Shown piece after piece: positions 32,901 to 35,812 of a stretch of 35,812 nt of DNA. This stretch comes from an uncultured Chloroflexota bacterium. GTDB lineage: Bacteria; Chloroflexota; Limnocylindria; Limnocylindrales; CSP1-4. Position numbers and translations under genes: made by a program. Numbering within the stretch: position 1 is the first letter of the stretch; each line of letters opens with the position of its first letter. Location of the stretch: positions 1-35,812 of the forward strand of contig CAIJPD010000057.1 of assembly GCA_903822495.1 (NCBI GenBank). Direction: 5' to 3'. Below the pieces are notes generated by a model. That model saw only the letters and a list, made by a program, of their open reading frames with translations, ran no database searches and was not told the origin of the DNA.

Positions 32901-35812
32901 GGCACGTACGACCCGACCAAGCCCGACGAGGACGTCGCGAGCACGACCACCTACGACGCCTGGGGCCGGCCCCTGGTCAGCACCGACCCCGACGGGGTCT
33001 CGTCAACGACGACCTACTCCGCCAGCGGGACGAATGGCGACAAGACCGACGTCCTCACGAGCGCCGATGGCCTGGGCAAGGTGACGACCCGGACGTATGA
33101 CCTCGTCGGCCACGTCCTGACCGTCCTGACCCCCAGGTCCGAGACGACCGCGAGCGTGTACGACCTGGCCGGCCACGTCGTCCAGGTGACCGCCCCCGAC
33201 GGCACGATCAGCAAGGCCACCTACGACGCCCAGGGCTTCAAGACCGTCGAGATCGCCAACTACGTCAACGGCACCCCGACCGCGGGCGGCGTGGACGATC
33301 TCGCAACCCTGTACGAGTACGACCGCTACGGCAACCTCGTGACCGTCGCGGCTGACTGCCACGTGGCCAGCGCCGGGATCACGGCCAACTGCCCGTACAC
33401 GGGCTTCCTCGACGCCCGGACCGCCACGACCTACGACCTCGCCCATAACGCGGTCGCGACGACCGTCAACACGGGCGCCGGCACCGGCGGCACCGCGCGC
33501 ACGACCACGAACTACTTCGAAACGACGACGTTGAGCGGCGGGGCCGTGATCGTGCGCCCCAAGCCGTCCGCGGTCCAGCAGCCGATCCCACCGACCGGTG
33601 GACCGGCCCCGGCCTGCCCCGACGCGACCCTGAACCTGATCACCACGCAGTACTGCAACACGTCGGCCGTCATGCTCGGCGCCGCCGGCACGGCCGTCTC
33701 CAGCCTCGACATGCGGGGTCAGGCGCAGGGGACCCAGGATGCCAACGGCATCATCAGCCGGACGTTCCGCGACCTCGCGGGCCGACCCGTGTTCGTGATC
33801 GCCAACTACAGCGACGGCGTGTACAGCTCGGGCTCGCCCGATGTGGACATCGTCAGCACCACCTACTACGACCTCGCCGGCCAGGTGATCGTGGCCAAGG
33901 ATGTCCTGGGCCGCTCCCAGGTCACCACCCGTGACAACCTCGGGCGAGTCACCGCGGTCACCAGCAAGGACAGCGCCGGGACAGACGTCTCGGTCACCAA
34001 GACCGTGTACACCCCGGGCGGCCGGGTCGACCGCGTCTCGGCGCCCGATGGCACGGGCGTTGCCGATGCCTCGCGCTCGTGGACCAAGACCGTGTACGAC
34101 AAGGCCGGCCGGGCCCAGAAGACCCTGGCCCACGTCGACACGAGTGGCTACGCCGGGATGACCGTCGAATCGTTCGAGACCACCATCGTGGGCAACGCGA
34201 TCGCCGACGACACGATCGCGAATGACGGGATTACCGAGAACTGGAGCGCCGCAAACGGCACCTTCGTCACCAGTGGAGCCACGCTCTCCATCCCCAATCC
34301 CGCGAGCTCGGCCAAGTCCGGCAACTCGGTCCTGTCGGTCGCCTCGGGCGGCAACAACACCGGCGTCGCGTGGAAGCTCGACGGCACGTTCAAGAATGGC
34401 CGGACGTACAAGGCCACGATCTGGGTCAACGCGCCCTCCGGCAAGAACGTCACGATCAAGTTCGGCAACGGCACCCAGAGCACGAACTCCGTCCATACCG
34501 GGACCGGCGCCTGGACCCGGGTCACGCTCACCCTCACGGCGTCCGCCGACCGGACCGGCGTGGTCCTGGCCGCCTACCGCTCCACCTCGACCGGGTCCGA
34601 CTACACCTTCACGCTCGACGACGCGGTCGTCTGGGACTCGGGCACGCCCGATCTCAACGTGCCCACCTCGGAGACGATCTACGACGTCAACGGCGCGATC
34701 ATCCGGACGATCCTGCCGCCCGGTGATCCGGGCACCGACGAGCCCCTGGTCACCACGACCGACCGCGACAGCCTCGGCCGCCCAACGGTGGTGACGGTCA
34801 ACGCCATCGCCGGCGCCGGCACCGGCGACAGCACCAGCAACCTCGCGTCCACCACCCACTACGACGCCCTGGGCCGGACCGACTACACGCTCGACCAAGC
34901 CAGCGTCAAGACGAGCTTCGCCTTCGATCGCCTGGGCCGGGCCATCCAGACGATCCAGAACGACACCGGCTCGTCGCCCGCGGCGAGCACCGACGATCAC
35001 GACGTCAAGAGCACGTTCGGGTACGACACCCTGGGCGAGCTCGTCGCCTACTGCCCGGCCATGGGCCTCTTCGGCGGCACGCCGTGCGACCGGACCGCGA
35101 CCACCGTGGGCGCTGGCGATGCGTACACCCGCGGCTGGCACTGGACGTATGACGACGCCGGCCACCAGGCGTCGGAGATCCCGCCCGTCAACCAGACCTC
35201 GACCAAGCTCGACACCACCCTGTGGGCGTACAACGTCGCCGGCCAGCTCACCCGCCAGACCAGCCAGACGGCCGCTGGCACCAGTCACCGCTATACGCAG
35301 CTCAGCTATGACAACGTGGGCCGGGTCACCGGGTCCACGGTCTACCAGGGGACCTACCCGTCTGGGACGGAGAAGATCAAGACCACGACCAGCTACTTCG
35401 GCGACGGCGCCCAGGACACGGTCGCCGTGTACCTCAATGGCTCAGGCAGCCCGTCTGACACGATCAACTACACGTACGACACCGCCGGTCGCCCCGACCA
35501 GCTCAAGCGATCCGGCACGGTCCTGACCGATTTCTCGTGGAACGCCGACGGGACCTTGTCGTCGCGCGCCGATGGCGACGCCGGGGCCGTGGGGACCAGT
35601 AGCTTCACGTACGACTGGGCCAAGCGGATCAGTGGCGCCACCCTGCCGTCCGGCTGGCAGTCGGGCGGTGGCACGGCGTCCTTCACGTACCGTCCCGATG
35701 GCCTGCTGGCCACCCGCAAGTTCAACAGCGACGCCAACGCCGTCACCTATGCGTACGACGCCGCCAAGCGTCCGACGAGCGCCAGCAAGACGCTGACCGG
35801 GGGATCGCTCAG
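26955..35812 (+). CDS. Giant secreted Rhs/YD-repeat protein, 3' partial
   Basis: The frame runs without a stop to the right edge (>2,950 codons). Residues 1-39 are a signal peptide (basic start, hydrophobic core, TWA cleavage region). Residues ~110-150 match the opening block of DNRLRE/Rhs surface proteins (RTENTRTIALPNGQF ... WQPIDLSL). Further domains: DNRLRE-like module (~358-534); beta-rich region to ~1185; first YD/Rhs repeats (~1188-1540, HPDGTIHYFNEAG, YDGAHQLTRIADPR); LamG-like module (~1559-1765, YWRLDQTSG, WYHAVATWDQTTTRLYVDG, GSIDEVAVWSRPL); jelly-roll CBM-like module (~1789-1923); YD repeats (~1996-2400); second jelly-roll module (~2419-2562); YD repeats to the edge (YDALGRTDYTLD, YEYDRYGNLV). 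The toxin or anchor end expected of WapA-like proteins is outside the window. Function (adhesin or contact-dependent effector) is inferred. Confidence 0.9.
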   Translation, partial: MRGSFGARRRGRAIHRLATGWMVVAILTSLLAQASPTWAVGASPAPVDTNPVAGPVPAAGPYIVGAGAVPIDLATSGNAAGGGAASTGVAIRTAGQSAAAPAVETEIVSARTENTRTIALPNGQFRLEASSGRLHYQDAKGAWQPIDLSLRVANDATYGLSVAALDRDVSFSTGRGETGIAKISVNGVGALSLRAPGRTTPQRNLSRLTYAADTSAPALLTQPTDTGFEFQGIWNDASIGNTLDVTLNTQGLVPVVAKDGRTIDLLRFVDNGDFVSTVVAGSISAPLLLEGGEGGQPALDPSLVSVALYPLPGPTWTLRYTVASSWLADPARQFPVVLDPQVCIGAGASGCTQNVTTGVQDTFLMSAVPNDYPHSWNRIRVGYDASGYGYGRQRSLVYFPTDRSLIPEGSIVNAAQLRVHVAEVYGSAVGKQIDAFAATQWWGPTTTWNGFGSGGAYTGVDYSWSTVPSSGYIDFYPSPRVANMYTQRTDNAVDNDGFVIMLDDDSAGSGSINLNRASDSTAAYRPLLTVTYQAPTTKLDFDPALGANYSPSMMIASQATTLPIRVTNTSGFTFKTPSDDANEYDDLGYRWIDTNAAVVGWGSTHLPATLLSGQTSATIPLAITPPSTPGQYTLRVEVMLYEWGNDLWATDYADPALLYKRMKDSADPANTRWTGGSVIEHDEFPITVSATTPPGGEWRSVTLGDGATLALNLWSRDLTYTGDEGVGFSDLITVGLGYTYHASAAAGTTKSVLGANGWSTNFDERISPAGTEPGSYTYQDPNGNLTSLSTNVDGQITSPGALIARPRYTVFNESGTAANGSYGTPPAPGAFRGASSFGVASGSSLDITPTGFTGIDLAVYPVVALAVRATSAASTAVAFKIKNLTDSSKNVDAGGRWFAYTFGTPFTTGYDQANLGGSIGSWTMYRDDLFAWVVNSGSFGTPQDGYRITAFKTISAGADAGTTWLDSFWLEGGAYVPFTDAAPGGMSAGLGLTTSSDTPDGSALSLKITPAAIAASPDCATCATNPTYFASPYVSWFWKKVGGTTAAFVVHVHNATTSETVDLTYYAGSLPPGAVNPIQVAPAAPDSWVRVTRDVIADARTLLDWYNHASSLPKPFVAPAGATTGGTSGLDIVTVSGFGVAGIDGAYLLLDTVLFSSAPDMGYPGYTHPTSSGDPASIYEFSAAHPDGTIHYFNEAGLLIGIADRNDILDGANENRVVLSYAIDPAVAGQDAYRLDRVRAPSDGKLQAGTDHWQRELVVTYPAGAVSFTESLGTVSHPITGRSTTFTISGGDVTVIKPARQPACAGAPPTGCIELTYDGAHQLTRIADPRWDNSTTVPNDFRYDITYTGAGGKPDSIVDRSTGGTLLRVLNYAVGGTISPASTRVLWQDAAAIRANAATYTDLTSDGGLLFEYATLDCLASPNCATPPSTGSLASQIREAHEFDGISKVSTVIIYRCPGVANLASGCTGTTPERIVTRRGQHASAAVDNYRDPLSAGELAWTQTADEYAASVRDSGGINPDLYRTTYAYASFGRPIAVTSVVPNARADYAAAITSTYPDNPSALTAYWRLDQTSGTFTDSSGNNNTGTATSVTYAQPGGLLGTTNKAASFNGSSSQVASSISLDPTGYSIEAWFTSGSAGQAGKGIAGDRYADGVVLWLDGEGRIALAHNTTWIHSTIVPKVDRWYHAVATWDQTTTRLYVDGELVAAGSDTTAPGAGTSNFEIGDHADGLSGATYFTGSIDEVAVWSRPLGAGQIARHYDAGRAVVSTSDRTAYDNSWRPTQRDDQLLSSPGFEGGVGDWTTISSTLCPSGCTPHTGGVDYATGTDVASSAIQQVALVAGQTLRFQAWTKSDAGVTGKITVSYWKLGTGWVNVVSSTQTPTSWTSYAWDITLPLETDGRIQITLGRNATGSGTVQYDDVAVLTRWANATYNPTGTPDTSQVLRPGQAGGAVATINLKNQYVANGTIHPDIWPTTSIANYVNGTYDPTKPDEDVASTTTYDAWGRPLVSTDPDGVSSTTTYSASGTNGDKTDVLTSADGLGKVTTRTYDLVGHVLTVLTPRSETTASVYDLAGHVVQVTAPDGTISKATYDAQGFKTVEIANYVNGTPTAGGVDDLATLYEYDRYGNLVTVAADCHVASAGITANCPYTGFLDARTATTYDLAHNAVATTVNTGAGTGGTARTTTNYFETTTLSGGAVIVRPKPSAVQQPIPPTGGPAPACPDATLNLITTQYCNTSAVMLGAAGTAVSSLDMRGQAQGTQDANGIISRTFRDLAGRPVFVIANYSDGVYSSGSPDVDIVSTTYYDLAGQVIVAKDVLGRSQVTTRDNLGRVTAVTSKDSAGTDVSVTKTVYTPGGRVDRVSAPDGTGVADASRSWTKTVYDKAGRAQKTLAHVDTSGYAGMTVESFETTIVGNAIADDTIANDGITENWSAANGTFVTSGATLSIPNPASSAKSGNSVLSVASGGNNTGVAWKLDGTFKNGRTYKATIWVNAPSGKNVTIKFGNGTQSTNSVHTGTGAWTRVTLTLTASADRTGVVLAAYRSTSTGSDYTFTLDDAVVWDSGTPDLNVPTSETIYDVNGAIIRTILPPGDPGTDEPLVTTTDRDSLGRPTVVTVNAIAGAGTGDSTSNLASTTHYDALGRTDYTLDQASVKTSFAFDRLGRAIQTIQNDTGSSPAASTDDHDVKSTFGYDTLGELVAYCPAMGLFGGTPCDRTATTVGAGDAYTRGWHWTYDDAGHQASEIPPVNQTSTKLDTTLWAYNVAGQLTRQTSQTAAGTSHRYTQLSYDNVGRVTGSTVYQGTYPSGTEKIKTTTSYFGDGAQDTVAVYLNGSGSPSDTINYTYDTAGRPDQLKRSGTVLTDFSWNADGTLSSRADGDAGAVGTSSFTYDWAKRISGATLPSGWQSGGGTASFTYRPDGLLATRKFNSDANAVTYAYDAAKRPTSASKTLTGGSL
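32883..32905 (+). repeat. 23-bp direct repeat, copy 1
   Basis: An exact 23-base match to 33252-33274, in the same reading frame, encoding IANYVNGT inside the YD-repeat region. A diverged third protein copy (IANYSDGVYSSGSPDVD) is encoded from about 33801. It reflects internal duplication of a repeat unit. Confidence 0.7.
33252..33274 (+). repeat. 23-bp direct repeat, copy 2
   Basis: Second copy of the exact 23-base repeat, 369 bases (123 codons) downstream of the first, in frame; the spacing is a multiple of three, as expected for duplication within a coding repeat. Confidence 0.7.

Overview
This is a GC-rich bacterial chromosome fragment with tightly packed housekeeping genes. GTG starts are frequent, two genes start with TTG, and many neighbours overlap by 1-8 bases. 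The gene set and style (type II fatty acid synthesis in one long operon, TANNNT promoters directly in front of ATG starts, a WapA/Rhs-like giant surface protein with DNRLRE and LamG-like modules) suggest a high-GC Chloroflexota or actinobacterium-like soil or freshwater lineage. There is no rRNA gene here to settle this, so the assignment is only a guess. I see no tRNA, CRISPR array, insertion sequence or phage gene.

Layout. 3-572: 3' part of a secreted or anchored Ala/Ser-rich protein. 665-2766: ArsR-type regulator coupled to a SulP anion transporter. 2821-6082 (minus strand): trpS, an AI-2E-type membrane protein, then surE, converging on sulP. 6215-8270: thrC-thrB, diverging from trpS. 8463-10250: a lipoprotein metallophosphoesterase. 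10404-12597: lysC and birA. 12668-13875: an ECF-type sigma factor and a single-pass membrane protein. 13875-23048: a chain of lipid-synthesis genes, accD, accA, a BCCP-like gene without the biotin lysine, accC, fabZ, a small phosphoesterase, fabF, accB, fabH, fabG. 23182-26675: a polysaccharide module (O-antigen ligase/polymerase family, GT4 and GT26 glycosyltransferases). 26955 to the right edge: one uninterrupted reading frame of more than 2,950 codons encoding a giant secreted Rhs/YD-repeat protein. Its C-terminus lies outside the window.

How the genes work together. BirA biotinylates AccB; AccC carboxylates it; AccA/AccD pass the carboxyl group to acetyl-CoA to make malonyl-CoA; FabH, FabF, FabG and FabZ run the condensation, reduction and dehydration steps. 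ACP, FabD and an enoyl-ACP reductase are missing from the cluster. LysC, ThrB and ThrC are three steps of the aspartate-to-threonine pathway. The glycosyltransferase set and the giant surface protein together form an envelope-building region.

The most interesting points are: (1) a full-length BCCP paralogue between accA and accC in which the biotin-accepting lysine position is glycine, reminiscent of the plant BADC inhibitors of acetyl-CoA carboxylase; (2) a sigma factor/membrane protein pair translationally coupled to accD, a candidate membrane-sensing input to lipid synthesis; (3) the giant modular surface protein with repeated close cysteine pairs; and (4) a consistent promoter layout (TANNNT 6-8 nt before the ATG) at four transcription-unit heads, implying leaderless or near-leaderless mRNAs.
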